DNA of 64,000 nucleotides from Leptodactylus fallax (GCA_947044405.1 CAMRHE010000054.1:7579501-7643500), one strand, 5' to 3'. Counted from the stretch's first letter, positions 23,775 through 35,835 are shown. Translations and numbers: made by a program. Notes: generated from the sequence alone by a model not told the origin.

Positions 23775-25426
23775 ATGCAGTCAAAGGAGCTCTCCGTGCA
23801 GGTGAAACAAGCCATCCTTAAACCGTGAAAACAGAAAAAAACCATCTGAGAAATTGATACAATATTAGGAGTGGCAAAATCTACAATTTGGTACTGTTAG
23901 GGTCTTGCGAAACGTAGCAATACCCTGACACTAGTGCAGGGGTCTAGGAGGAAGGACAGAGACAAGTGAGCCCTAATCTCACCCCAGCCACTGTCCCTCC
24001 TACTGCCTCAGTTACCCTAAATGGTAAAAGGACAACCTGAAGACGAGCCCTATACTGAGTAAGTGACAACACTGAACAAAGACAGAACAAACAACACAAA
24101 AGGAAATTAAGGAAGCCAAGGATTCTGTAACAGACAAGCAAAGCAGTACAGAATCAAAATCCAAGAGAATAGTCACAAGGCAAGCCAAAGATCAGAGAAT
24201 CAGGTAACAAAGCAGCAAGAGATATAACAAAGAGAGCAGGCAAAGACAGTGCAATAACCGGCGACCATATGAGGGCTGACAACCTGTTTATAGAAAGTCT
24301 GGGCAAGCCCCGGACTGGATTGGTAGACAGGCTGTCAATCACACAGGCAAGGCTGAGATTAACTATATGCGGTCCAGAGAGAAATGCTCAGAACACGGGT
24401 GTGGCTGTAAATCCATTACATTGTCTAGGACCGTGTTCAGACTGAGCAACAAGAAACCTACACAAGGAACCAAACTGAACACGCCTCCTTCGCTGCAGCG
24501 TGCGAGCGGAGGGTGGCGCAGAGATCCGAACAGGCAGAGACGTTACAGGTACATCCTGAGAAGGAAAGAAAGTACTGGTGAACTCATCAATGCAAAAAGA
24601 CAACAGTGGTGGATGATTGCAGAATAATTTCCATTGTGAAGAGAAACCCCTTCACAACAGCCAACCAAGTGAACAACACTCTCCAGGATGTAGGTGTCTC
24701 AATATCCAAAGCTACCATAAAGAGAAGACTGCATGAAAGTAAATACAAAGGGTTCATTGCACAGTGCAAGCCACTCATAAGCCTCAAGAATAAGAAGGCT
24801 AAATTGGACTTTGCTAAAAAAAACATCTAAAAAAGCACATTTCTGGAAGAACATTCTTTGGACAGATGAAACCAAGATCAACCTCTACCAGAATGATGAA
24901 AAGAAAAAAGTATGGCGAAGGCATGGTACAGCTCCTGATCCAAAGCATAGCACGTCATCTGTAAAACACAGCGGAGTGTGATGGCTTGGGCATGCATGGC
25001 TGCCAGTGGCACTGGGTCACTAGTGTTTATTGATGATGTGACACAGGAAAGAAGCAGCTGGATGAATTCTGAGGTATTTAGAGACATACTGTGTGCTCAA
25101 ATCCAGCCAAATGCAGCCAAACTGATTGGTCGGCGTTTCATAATACAGATGGACAAGGACCCAAAACATAAAGCCAAAGCAACCCAGGAGTTTATTAAAG
25201 CAAAGAAGTGGAATATTCTTGAATGGCCAAGTCAGTCACCTGATCTCAACCCAATTGAGCCTACATTTCACTTGTTAAAGACTAAACTTCAGACAGAAAG
25301 GCCACAAACAAACAGCAACTGCAGTAAAGGCCTGGCAGAGCATTAAAAAGGAGGAAACACAGCGTCTGGTGATGTTCAAGACTTCAGGCAGTCATTGCCA
25401 ACAAAGGGTTTCCAACCAAGTATTAA
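23775..25426 (+). pseudogene. Tc1-type transposase, interrupted
   Basis: The N-terminus MQSKELSVQVKQAILK starts at 23,775 and LGVAKSTIWY ends at the LTR insertion. After the LTR the same frame resumes at ILRRKESTGELINAKR. Later pieces are STIKRRLHESKYKGF-type sequence (about 24,700-24,770), NILWTDETKINLYQND (about 24,849-24,896, first catalytic Asp), MAWACMAASGTGSLVF, then IIQMDKDPKHKAK (second Asp) and [12 protein letters not shown] (Glu). Counting residues from the second Asp to the Glu gives 34 between them (DD34E). Beside the LTR there are several frame changes and stops. Confidence 0.92.
23895..24547 (+). mobile_element. Solo LTR inside Tc1 transposase, 5-bp target duplication
   Basis: The 653-bp unit begins TGTTAGGGTCTTGCG and ends GAGACGTTACA, flanked by GGTAC at 23,890-23,894 and 24,548-24,552. 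It interrupts the transposase between Tyr-coding TAC and the continuing frame, and removing one duplication would restore continuity of alignment. Strand is not certain. Confidence 0.9.
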
Positions 25427-25963
25427 ATTAACATTTTTGCAATTATTTCATTTGTCCTATTACTTTTGAGCCCCTGAAATGAAGAGATTGTGTGTAATAA
25501 ATGCTTTAGTTCCTCACACTTTTATGCAATCATTTTGTTAAACCCACTGAATTAAAGAAAGTCTGAACTTCAACTGCATCTGAATTGTTTTGTTCAGAAT
25601 TCATTGTGGTATTGTACAGAAATGGAAAAATGTTGTCTCTGTCCAAATATTTATGGACCTAACTGTAAGCCTCACTAAAAAGGAGGATAACACATATTTT
25701 GTAACTACTCATAACATATGCCAACCTGATCATGATACACATATATATCTCTTTGTTTGAAACACTTCTTCACACCCACAAAAGTATTCATACCCCTTAA
25801 ATTTTGAAAACCATGTATCATTTTTGTTCCACTTGACAATTGTGTGCTACTTTGTATTGGTCTATCACTTAAAATCTCAATAAAATACATTTAAGTTTGT
25901 GGTTGTAAGGTGACAAAATTTGAAAAAGTTCAAGGGGTATGAATACTTTTGCAAACCACTGTA

Positions 25964-26856
25964 TGTATTTTCCATTACAGTAAATACTTGTATCTTCTAG
26001 CTACAATTTTTCTTTTATTTCAGTTTTGCATGTAGAGGTGTACAATATGGAATAAAAAAAGATCTCCCTTCTGTTGTATGGTTCCCTAGCATTCAGAAAT
26101 GGCAGAAATTTCATGCATTATATTGCCCAACATTTGTACAGAAATGTTTAAATTGTAGAATATTAAATTTCTGTCATTTGCAACAAAAAAGAAACGACAC
26201 AAAAATGTAAGAAACCAAAGACACCTACATTTAATGCAGCCATTAATTTAGCTTCCCTTGAAGAAGGCATTAAATACTGTACAATTATGAATAATCTCTC
26301 AGCAAGTATCAGTGCACTAAGAGATAATGCAGTGCATGCTGTAAAAGGTGCTTCAGGCACAGTTTAAACTATCTAATGAATTAGTTTTTAAGTATTCTGC
26401 ACGACTATAAATTCTCAGGACTATATCCTATTTGCATTAAGATTATTTGAAAATTCTAATGTACTATAATACAGAATTCAGAGGAAGCAGCTTTATAGTT
26501 ATATGACAACCACAATATCTTGAGAGATAACTTCTGACTTAATTTCACCCTGTTAAGTGTGACTTAGGAAAGTTTGCTAAGCTGTTTGGTCTCATACATA
26601 TTAAAGGGGTTTTCAGGTTTTATGGCAGTAAAGCTTTTTCATTGTGTACTAAAAACTGAGAATAATTGTAAAACAAAAGTATATTGAAAAATTTTAGAAA
26701 TTCTTATTATTCAATGATTAAAGTCAAACTTTGGAAAATTTGTATAATTAATGATATGTGATGTGAGTGGGGTCATGTAACAAGACCATTAACTCTTTTA
26801 CTGTAGTCTCCTAAATGCAAGTTCCTAGGGATCTCTGTACACTGCAACATGTTAAC
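25964..26856. other. Anonymous AT-rich sequence
   Basis: No gene is seen. AAAGGGGTTTTCAGGTTTTATGG near 26,605 resembles one end of a frog-type MITE, without a partner. Confidence 0.4.
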
Positions 26857-27284
26857 TAGAGATGAGCGAATTTCTCAAAACTTCGATTCTGCAGTTCAAT
26901 TCAAATTTCAAAAAAAAATTTCGATCCGGCATAAATCGCGGCAAATCACGTTAAAAAACGTCTATTTCCTGGCTTCAGAGAGCCTGTATAGTGGTGTAGA
27001 CCACTGTGCCTTGCAGTAACACGCATAGGGAGCCTACTGTTGTAGTGAAACAATACTGCGAGTCAGTATGATACGCACATGACAGGCATTGCTCTTAGAA
27101 CCACTGCACACTTCACTTATTTGGCCAGTTACGAGGCCAAAACTGACCAACTAACTCAAGTGTGAACTCGGCCTTACAGGTCCATGTTAGTGCCAGCTAT
27201 AAAGAACCGTACAGAGGCCCAACATCCTACTGTAGCGAGAAAGAGCACACTCCTTTTACACCGTTGTCTGATGATTCCAGACAT

Positions 27285-27850
27285 AATTTGGAGTTGGCAG
27301 CAGCATGAGGAGGCCACAGAGTGGCAAGGCGACATAATGTGGATGTGGCAGCAGCATGAGGAGGCCATACAGTGACCCAGTGGTAGCAGCATGAGGAGAC
27401 CATACAGTGACCCAATGCCAGCAGCATAAGGAGGCCATACAGTGACCCAGTGGAAGCGGCATGAGTAGGCCATAAAGTGACTCAGTGGCAGCAGCATGAG
27501 GAGGACACAGTGTGATCCAGTGGAAGTGGCATGAGGAGGCCATACAGTGACCCAGTGGCAGCAGCATGAGGACACAGAGTGACCCAGTGGAAGCGGCATG
27601 AGGAGGCCATACAATGACCAAGTGGCAGCAGCATGAGGAGGCCATACAGTGACCCAGTGGCAGCAGCATGAGAAGGACACAGAGTGACCCAGCGGCAGTG
27701 GCATGAGGAGGCCATACAGTGACCTGGTAACAGAGTGTGGAGGTAGCAACAGCCTTAGGAGGCCATACAGTGACCAGGTGGCAGAGTGAGGAGGTGGCAG
27801 CAGCGTAAGGAGGCCATACAGTCACCCGGTGGAAGAGGGTGGAGGTGGCA
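27285..27850 (-). repeat. Minisatellite block in hAT, GAGGCCATACAGTGACCCAG units
   Basis: Variable units of roughly 45-55 bp built from GAGGCCATACAGTGACC, CAGTGGCAGCAGCATGAGGA and relatives. The reverse strand is free of stops in long frames purely because of periodicity. Confidence 0.88.
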
Positions 27851-27854
27851 GCAG

Positions 27855-28745
27855 CGTGAGTATGCCGCAACCCAGATGGAGGAGACCAGAGGATTGGAGT
27901 AGTAGTGGCGGATGCTGTGCCACATAGCAGGCCGAGCACACTCACCAACCATTCCAGTCCCACTCCTGGGCAAAGTCGAGGGGGGTCCTGCAGCACTACT
28001 AGATGGTAGTGGTAGTTCTTTCTCCAAGGGCACTTCCAGTTGGAGAGGGGACCTCTCCTCTCTGAGCCGGTGTGGTGTTGGTCGTAAGGGCCCTGATGGT
28101 GATGCAGGTATGACTCAGGAGTCAGTGGTAACAGTTGAACCAGGAAACAGTTTATTACTACAACTGCTAATAGCAAAATGGCAGCTTCCAAATGGGGGTA
28201 GTAATACAGTGTCCAATTCCCCCACTTTGGTTCTAGGAGGGTGCCCAGGGTTGATACAGGCTCTGCAGTATAGTTCTCCACTACTCCTCCTCTCATGCCT
28301 CGCCCCACTAGGTATACCGGAGACAGGGAACGAGTCCTGACAGGAATCTGGTTACCTGTATACTAGGCCCGAACAAATTTCTCCTTTCAGGGTCCTCTCC
28401 TGCTCCTCCTGGCATGGCACTGAATAAGTCCAAAGATATAGACAGCTACTCTCCCTTGTTCAGGGCTGTCTCTAGTTGAGTCTCAGTCCAGACACTGTGG
28501 CAGGCAAGCTCTGCACACCTGCTCTAGTCAACTGCACACACTAGACTGAGGAAACTAACCATTGCAGGGGAGACAAGTTCTCCCTACAAGCCCGCCCAGT
28601 GGCCTGTGATAGGTCAGGGCTAAACCAAGATGAGGTTTTGAATACTGCAGGGGGAAAAATATAGGGAAAAGCTGCAAACAGTGACAATTAACACAGAAGA
28701 CGGAACATACCACAAAACCCAAAGGCACAAAGACAAACAATAAAA
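27855..28745. mobile_element. Unclassified insertion between two minisatellite blocks
   Basis: Unique-looking sequence interrupts the repeat pattern at about 27,860 (GAGTATGCCGCAACCC) and the pattern resumes at about 28,750. TTTATT near 28,150 would be AATAAA on the minus strand, so an LTR-type insertion in minus orientation is possible. I found no matching termini or target duplication. Confidence 0.35.
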
Positions 28746-29415
28746 AGCAGCAGCCTCTGGGATGAGGAGTCCATACAGTCACCCAGTGGCAGAGTGTGGA
28801 GGTGGCAGCAGTGTGAATAGGCCACAGAGTGGCAAGGTGATATAATGTGGAGGTAGCAACAGCCTTAGGAGGCCATACAGTGACCCAGTGGCAGATTGAG
28901 GAGGTGGCAGCAGCATAAGGAGGCCATACAGTGACCCAGTGGCAGAGTGTGGAGGTGACAGCAACGTGAGTAGGCCACAGAGTGGCAAGGTGATATAATG
29001 TGGAGGTAGCAGCAGCATGAGGAGGCCATACAGTCACCCAGTGGCAGAGTGCAGAGGTGGCAGCAGCGTGAGTAGGCCGCAGAGTGGCAAGGTGATATAA
29101 TGTGGAGGTAGCAGCAGCATGAGGAGACCATACAGTCACCCAGTAGCAGAGTGTGGAGGTGGCAGCAGCATGAGTAGGCCACAGAGTGGCAAAGTGATCT
29201 AATGTGGAGGTAGCAACAGCCTTAGGAAGCCATACAGTGACCCAGTGGCGGAGTGAGGAGGTGGCAGCAGTGTGAGGAGGCCATACAGTCACCCAGTGGC
29301 AGAGTGTGGAGGTGGCAGTAGTGTGAGTAGGCCACAGAGTGGCAAGGTGATATAATGTGGAGGTAGCAGCAGCCTTAGGAGACATACAATGACCCGGTGA
29401 CAGAGTGTGGTTAGG
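28746..29415 (-). repeat. Second minisatellite block in hAT
   Basis: Higher-order units alternate GAGGCCATACAGTCACCCAGTGGCAGAGTG with GTGGAGGTGGCAGCAG and GGCCACAGAGTGGCAAGGTGATATAATGTGG. The last of these recurs near 28,815, 28,975, 29,075, 29,175 and 29,330. Confidence 0.88.
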
Positions 29416-29439
29416 CAGCATGGATCATTTAATCTGCTG

Positions 29440-30913
29440 CATCAGGCATTGGTGGGTGGAAATCCTGGCTAATCCACGCCTGATTCATCTTCACAAAGGT
29501 CAGTCTCTGCAAATTTTGGGTGGACAGGCGAGTTCTCCTCGGGGTAACTATGGCCCCCGCTGTGCTAAACACCCGCTCTGATTCCACACTAATGGCAGGC
29601 AGGACAGCTTTTCCAGTGCAAACTCAGCCAGTTGTGGCCACAAATCCAGTTTGGCTGCCCAGTAGTCCAGCGGATCTTCCATGATGGGTGGCAGGGTGCA
29701 CTCTAAGTATGCCACCACCTGCTGGTTCAAGTTCTGCTCTGTGTCTAGCTGCTGATGAACAGCTTCTTCACTATGTGAGTGAAGAAAGCATCTTCTCCAG
29801 GATGTGAATCAGTGAAATGATGTTGTTCATCCCGTAGTCCTGGTGACTGACTAACAAAGTGGCTGCTCATCAACAACTCTAGGGTCAGGCTGCTGCTGAT
29901 GGAGCCGATACTGCTCCTGCCACCCAACCCCCTCCCACAGCTGCCATGCCAGTGCAAGTTGAGCACTCAGGGCCCCCCGGTCGGACATGCGAGAGGATGG
30001 AGGATGGCGCAGATAGGCAGCGGCCAACTTGCTACATATCATGTCTCTATGGTAGTTCAGTTTGTTCTCCCTTTCAGCGGGTGTAAAAAAGGCCCCCATT
30101 TTTCCCGGGTAGCGGGGGTCTAACATGGTGGAGAGCCAGTAGTCATACCTCTGCCGAATGGTGACAATTCGGCTGTCACTGCGCAAGGAAGTGAGCATGC
30201 ATCGGGCCATTTGCGCAAGTAACTCAGAGGGACTCCCTGCATACATCTCCACTGCATACTGCCACGGTGTGTCTGGGTCATCGTACTGCCTCGTACTCCT
30301 CATCTCCTTCTTGCTGTTCTGGTTGCTCCTGCTCCTCCTCTCCACCCATTTGGCTACACATTTCTTGTGCTCCAATGTCCTCCTCATCCTTCTTCTCCTC
30401 CATTTCAGCCCCCACAGGGCTCATGTGGCTGTGAGATGTAGGTGACACATCTCCAGTCCCCTGACCAGCCAGATTGAAAAGCATCTTTTCCAGGATGTGA
30501 ATCAGTGGAATGACGTTGTTCATCCCATAGTCCTGGCAACTGACTAACAAAGTGGCCTCCTCAAAGAGAACGAGCAAACGGCAGGTGTCCCGCATGAGCT
30601 GCCACTGGCTAACGTTAAAGTTACACAGGGGAGTACCTCTGTCCTTATGACTTTTCTCTGTTCATATAATTGAGCCAACATATGGAGGGTTGAATTCCAA
30701 CGGGAGGAAACATTGCATATCAGCCTATGTTGTGGGAGGCCGTTCTGCCGCTGCGGCTCAAGGAGGGTGTGCTTGGCGGTGTACGAGTGGCTGAAGTGCA
30801 TGCAAAGTTTTCTTGACATTTCATGTCATTTGACATAGGATGTCTTGCAGATGGGTGGAACACTTAAGGAAAAGCTTGACAACCAGATTGAACACGTGCA
30901 CCATGCACAATTA
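29440..30913 (-). pseudogene. hAT transposase, C-terminal part, broken
   Basis: hAT transposases cut and rejoin DNA and dimerise through a C-terminal domain. From 30,913 downward the pieces are an AHVFNLV-like stretch near 30,880, SRWNSTLHMLAQLYEQRK (about 30,655-30,715, a conserved RW block), LVLFEEATLLVS then VIPLIHILEKML (about 30,470-30,570), an acidic Glu-rich insert (30,300-30,420), WLSTMLDPRYPGKMG (about 30,095-30,140), DPLDYWAAKLDLWPQLAEFAL (about 29,620-29,685) and ESERVFSTAGAIVTPRR (about 29,520-29,575). The last two define the hAT dimerisation region. Frame changes split the gene into several ORFs. The N-terminal BED-finger part is missing. Confidence 0.9.
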
Positions 30914-32536
30914 CAATGCCTTGCGAAAGTATTCGGCCCCCTTGAACTTTTCAACCTTTTGTCACATTTCAGGCTTCAAACATAAAGATATAAAATGTTA
31001 ATTTTTTTGGTGAAGAATCAACAACAAGTGGGACACAATTGTGAAGTGGAACGAAATTTATTGGTTATTTTAAACTTTTGTAAAAAATAAAAAACTGAAA
31101 AGTGGGGCGTGCAATATTATTCGTCCCCTTTACTTTAAGTGCAGCAAACTCACTCCAGAAGTTCAGTGAGGATCTCTGAATGATCCAATGTTGTCCTAAA
31201 TGACTGATGATGATAAATATAATCCACCTGTGTGTAATCAAGTCTCCGTATAAATGCACCTGCTCTGTGATAGTCTCGGGGTTCTGTTTAAAGCGCAGAG
31301 AGCATCATGAAGACCAAGGAACACACCAGGCAGGTCCGTGATACTGTTGTGGAGAAGTTTAAAGCCGGATTTGGATACAAAAAGATTTCCCAAACTTTAA
31401 ACATCCCAAGGAGCACTGTGCAAGCGATCATATTGAAATGGAAGGAGTATCAGATCACTGCAAATCTACCAAGACCCGGCTGTCCCTCTAAACTTTCATC
31501 TCAAACAAGGAGAAAACTGATCAGAGATGCAGCCAAGAGGTCCATGATAACTCTGGATGAACTGCAGAGATCTACAGCTAAGGTGGGAGAGTCTGTCCAT
31601 AGGACAACAATCAGTTGTACACTGCACAAATCTGGCCTTTATGGAAGAGTGGCAAGAAGAAAGCCATTTCTCAAAGATATCCATAAAAAGTTTTGTTTAA
31701 AGTTTGCCACAAGCCACCTGGGAGACAAACCAAACAAGTGGAAAAAGGTGCTCTGGTCAGATGAAACCAAAATCGAACTTTTTGGCCACAATGCAAAACG
31801 ATATGTTTGGCGTAAAAGCAACACAGCCTGAACACACCATCCCCACTGTCAAACATGGTGGTGGCATCATCATGGTTTGGGCCTGCTTTTCTTCAGCTGG
31901 GACAGGGAAGATGGTTAAAATTGATGGGAAGATGGATGGAGCCAAATACAGGACCATTCTGGAAGAAAACCTGTTGGAGTCTGCAAGACCTGAGACTGGG
32001 ACGGAGATTTATCTTCCAACAAGACAATGATCCCAAACATAAAGCAAAATCTACAATGGAATGGTTCACAAATAAACGTATCCAGGTGTTAGAATGGCCA
32101 AGTCAAAGTCCAGACCTGAATCCAATCGAGAATCTGTAGAAAGAGCTGAAAACTGCTGTTCACAAACACTCTCCATCCAACCTCACTGAGCTCCAGCTGT
32201 TTTCCAAGGAAGAATGGGCAAGAATTTCAGTCTCTCGATGTGCAAAACTGATAGAGAAATACCCCAAGCGACTTGCAGCTGTAATCGCAGCAAAAGGTGG
32301 CACTACAAAGTATTAACTTAAGGGGGCCGAATAATTTGGCACGCCCCACTTTTCAGTTTTTAATTTTTTACAAAAGTTTAAAATATCCGATAAATTTTGT
32401 TCCCCTTCACGATTGTGTCCCACTTGTTGTTGATTCTTCACCAAAAAATTAAAATTTTATATCCTTATGTTTGAAGCCTGAAATGTGGCAAAAGGTTGAA
32501 AAGTTCAAGGGGGCTGAATACTTTCGCAAGGCACTG
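30914..32536 (+). mobile_element. Tc1-type DNA transposon inserted in hAT, defective
   Basis: Ends are CAATGCCTTGCGAAAGTATT and the complement of CAGTGCCTTGCGAAAGTATT. TA flanks it at 30,912-30,913 and 32,537-32,538. The terminal repeats are about 200 bp and carry an inner AAGTGGGGCGTGC-type site. Left and right sides differ at a few positions. Confidence 0.95.
31307..32316 (+). pseudogene. Tc1-type transposase with two frame changes
   Basis: The first 175 codons (31,307-31,831) are open: GYKKISQTLNIPRSTVQAI forms the helix-turn-helix, PRPGCPSKLS the linker, and [16 protein letters not shown] carries the first catalytic Asp. A frame change near 31,815 leads to [20 protein letters not shown], and another near 31,990 leads to [15 protein letters not shown] (second Asp) and [14 protein letters not shown] (Glu), giving a DD34E spacing. 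A stop replaces the Trp codon after IENL. The end is KGGTTKY and a stop. It is younger-looking than most copies here but not functional. Confidence 0.93.
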
Positions 32537-32629
32537 TACGCTTGTTTTGTTAGACACATGTTTATTTCCATTGTGTGTTTTGCAACAACACAAACAAAAA
32601 AAAAAGAAAAGCAAATAGTTTCACACAAA

Positions 32630-33270
32630 AATCTTAAAATGGTCCAGTCAAAATTGTTGAGAAATTCCTTGAGGGGTGTAGTTTTGAAACTGGGGTACTT
32701 TAGGGGCTCTGCAAATGCGACATGGCACCTGAATCCAGCAAAATCTGCCCTCCAAAAGCACAATCGCACTCTTTCCATTCTGAGCCCCACCATATACTCA
32801 TACAGCAGTTTATGACCACACATGGGGTATTGCTGCGTTCAAGAGCAATTGATTAACAAACTGTGGGGTGATTTTCCTCCTTTAACCCCTTGTGAAAATT
32901 AAAACTTTGGGGATAAAGTGACATTTTAGTAATTTTTCATTTACACATCCCAATGTTAATAAAATCTGTGAAATGGCTGTGGGATCAAAATGCTCACTAT
33001 TCCCCTTGATAAATTCTGTGAGGGATGTAATTTCCAAAATGGGATCACTTTTGGAGGGTTCCCATTGTATTGATATTCCAGGGGGTCTGTTATTGAGACA
33101 TGGCACCTGAAAACTATTCAAGCAAAATCTGCTTTTCAAACACCCAGTGTCGCTCCTTCCCTTCCTTGCACTGCCGTGTGCCCAAACATCAGTTTACATC
33201 CACATGAAGGGTATTTCTGTGCTCAGGAGAAGTTGTCTAACAAACTGTGAGATGCATTTTCTCCTTTAAT
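32630..33270. repeat. Interspersed repeat with two internal related units
   Basis: ATTCCTTGAGGGGTGTAGTTTT near 32,663 and AAATTCTGTGAGGGATGTAATTTCC near 33,011 begin two related blocks of about 300-350 bp. Both then have GACATGGCACCTGAA, AAATCTGC(C/T)(C/T)TCC-like, CAGTTTA and TTTCTCCTTTAA(C/T)CCCTTGTGAA. The family is not identified. Beyond 33,300 it fades into AT-rich sequence with TTAACCCC-like pieces. Confidence 0.6.
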
Positions 33271-34689
33271 CCCTTGTGAATATGTTAATTTTAAGACAAA
33301 AATTAATGCATTTTGAAAAAAAAATTAAATATCTAAATTTCACCTCCCCATTGTTTTATTTACTGTGAAATGTTTAAAGGGTTATAATCCCCTTCAGGAC
33401 TGAAGTGGTTCCTAAAAAAGTAGTTTGGGAAATTTTCTTGTAAATCTGGAAAATCGCTGTTACACTTGTAAGCCTTCTAACATCCAAAATAAATTAAAGA
33501 ACAATTAAAAGATGATGCCAATATAAAGCAGAAATATGGTAGATAACACTGATTAATGTATTTGGGTGGTGTGACTGTCTGAAAAGCAGAACATTTCACA
33601 TTTTGAATAATGGGATTTTTTCCAAATTTCCATCACGTTTCCTATTTTTTTTTAATAAATAAATACAAAAATATTGATAAATGTTTACCACTATCATGAA
33701 GTACAATGTTTCAGGAAAAAACAATCTCAAAATCACTTGTGTAAGTTAAAGCGTCTTAAATTTATTGCCATATAAATTGACACATATCAATTTTGAAAAA
33801 TGAGGCCTGGTCCTTAAGGTACTTTTAGGTTGTGTTCCTAAGGGGTTAATACATTTGTTAATATACTTTATTAACACATTTTGTCTCCTTTCTGTGAATT
33901 AGGGATTAGGATATTTCTATCATATATATTATGCAGCTTCATGTAAATATTCTAATCCCGACTGTGTTTTCAACTAGTTATATCTCTGAAAATATGATAG
34001 ATAACACTGCAGTCTTAGTGTACTATGAAAGAAGAAAATCTCCTAAAGCAAGTTTTATATGTTTTATAATGTCCGTGATATAACTGTATGAAGTGACTCT
34101 CCCCTACCCTCATTTACTCTACATTTTACACAGCCCCGTACTCCAAGCCCGTATTCCATACGCAGTAACAGGAACAGCTCTAAATACAGAAGCAAGGGAA
34201 AGAATAAAGAGATATAGGACTTCACAGAAAGGAAACAAAATGTGTTAATAAATTATATTACAAAATTTATTAATGACACCAATATTGCCAGAAAATGAAA
34301 CGTTGCCCATACGTTTAGTCACGCTTTAAGGCTGTGTTTGTGTAGTTTTTTTTTTTTTTAACCAATAACTGCATGCTTTTCTAAGCTTGCAGGTACTAAG
34401 CGTTTCAGCTATAAGCTAATTGCCATGAAATTGAAAACCCATGGTTTACTGGCATAATAAAAATTTCCTACTCATAAGTGCAATTAGAAAAGCAGGCAGT
34501 TATTGATAAATATAAAGCACTGTGTGAACCCAGCCTTTGTTGTAATACTGGAATTAAATGATTTTGAGGAGCTGTGATCCTGATTTGTCTTCTTTCTCAA
34601 ATTGAAACCTTTTTTTAAAATTTTTTCCCACCAGTACACACTCATTTCATAAAATCATGCAAAATTGTAATAGGTACAGTAAATGAGAC
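33271..34689. other. Anonymous AT-rich sequence
   Basis: No coding or RNA gene. AACACATTTTGTCTCCTTTCTGTGAA near 33,870 and its complement near 34,225 form an inverted pair enclosing about 360 bp, possibly a MITE. Confidence 0.4.
33858..34250. repeat. Inverted-repeat pair, possible MITE
   Basis: TTTATTAACACATTTTGTCTCCTTTCTGTGAA (about 33,868-33,899, quoted in part elsewhere) is complementary to TTCACAGAAAGGAAAC and AAAATGTGTTAATAAA near 34,211-34,247. The arms are about 30 bp. No target duplication was established. Confidence 0.55.
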
Positions 34690-35835
34690 CTTATATAGTT
34701 ACATAGTAGATGAGGTTGGATGAAGACACCAGTCCATCAAGTGCAACCTATAACCCTACAGTGTTGATCCAGAGGAAGGCAAAAAACCCCATGAGGCTTA
34801 TGCCAATTGCCCCATTTCAGGGAAAAAATTCCTTCCCGACTCCAATCTGGCAATCAGTATAAAACCCTAGATCAACTTGTCCTTAATAAAATCTAGAACC
34901 CATAACCCATAATATTTTTCTGTTTGAGAAAGGCATCCAGGCCATCTTTGAACTTTCTCAATGAATCCACCATCATCACTTCCTGGGGCAATGAGTTCCA
35001 TAGCCTCGCTGTTCTTACAATAAAAAATTCTCGTCTTTGTTGCTGATGAAACTTTCTCTCTTCCAGACATAGAGGATGTACCCTTGTCACTGTTGCTGGC
35101 CTAGGATTAAATAGTTCTTTGTTCTTCCCCTCATGTATTTGTACATTGTTATTAGGTTCTCCCCGTAGATTTTTTTTTTCTAAACTGAATAAACCTAAGT
35201 TTATGAATCTATCGTTGTACTCCAATCCACCCATTCCCCTAATAATTTTGATCGCCATTCTCTGCATTCTCTCCAGTTCAATTATGTCCTAGTATACTGG
35301 GTCCCAAAATTGCGCTCAATAGTCTATGTGTGGCCGTACCAGTGATTTGTATAGAGGCATAACTATGTTCTTGTCATGAGAATCTATATCTCTTTGATGC
35401 ATCCCATAGGTTTTTTTGCATTTGAGGCAGCTGCCTGGCACTGGTCAATAAAGGTAAGTTTACTGTCCACCAAAATCTCCAATTCTTTTTCAGTGGGAGT
35501 CTTACCCAGTAATTTATTATTAAGTTCATAATCATACATTATATTTTGTCGACCAAAATGCATAACCTAACATTTGTCAACATTAAACTTAATTTGCCAA
35601 GTCTCCGCCTATGCTTCCAGCTACCTTAGATCCCCTGTAATATTCTACTATTCTCCTAATTTTTGATTACCTTGCAAAGTTTAGTATCATCTGCAAATAT
35701 GGATACTTTGCTCTATAAACCCTCTACTAGGTCATTAAACATATTAAACAGGAGAGGACCCAATACTGACCCCTTTGGCACTCCACTGGTGACTTTGACC
35801 CAGTCTGAGTATTTACCATTAACAAGCATCCTCTG
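34690..35835 (-). mobile_element. CR1/Rex1-type LINE, 3' fragment
   Basis: Non-LTR retrotransposon truncated at its 5' end. On the minus strand the RT shows [17 protein letters not shown] (about 35,745-35,795) and IFADDTKLCK (about 35,675-35,705, the catalytic FADD box), then VDSKLTFIDQCQ, and the C-terminal part SLEKKNLRGE and ARLWNSLPQEV (about 34,970-35,000) typical of this group. Stops and frame shifts are present. The 3' end near 34,700 reads CTATGTAACTATA, the short terminal repeat style of CR1-like elements. Confidence 0.85.

Larger units (their letters stand above)
23430..25665 (+). mobile_element. Inner Tc1-type transposon, split by a solo LTR
   Basis: The left end CAGTTAGGTCCATATATATT and the right end ATTTATGGACCTAACTG are complements, with TA on the right (25,666-25,667) and a degraded AA at the left. 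This is a recognisable Tc1 family whose end reads GTCCATATATATTTGGAC. It is inserted in the 22,028-25,961 element and was later interrupted at 23,895. Confidence 0.92.
22028..25961. mobile_element. Outer Tc1-like element hosting nested insertions
   Basis: CAGTGGATTGCAAAAGTATT at the left and the complement of CAGTGGTTTGCAAAAGTATT at the right are flanked by TA (22,026-22,027 and 25,962-25,963). Both inner ends contain GTGTGAAGAAGTGTTT (about 22,127-22,142 and complement 25,763-25,778). The left repeat lacks about 90 bp present in the right one. Between them lie a Penelope-like remnant and an inner Tc1, and I see no transposase belonging to this outer family. Confidence 0.8.
26857..30913 (-). 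mobile_element. Minus-strand hAT element with transposase remnant
   Basis: The left boundary is TAGAGATGAGCGAATTT at 26,857, the same terminal sequence as the short hAT at 2,947. The first ~160 bp of both match, including CTATTTCCTGGCT and GAGAGCCTATATAGTGGTGTAGA-type sequence. Inside are two minisatellite blocks, an unclassified insertion and the C-terminal part of a hAT transposase on the minus strand. A Tc1 inserted at 30,914 cuts the coding part, and I could not find the right terminal repeat or a target duplication. Confidence 0.65.

Noticed and set aside
27256..28308. Long minus-strand open frame of 350 codons (and 288 codons at 28,555-29,421)
   Set aside because: Both run over minisatellite units; the periodic peptides (such as CCCHWVTVWPPHA) follow from repeat length and composition, with no domain.
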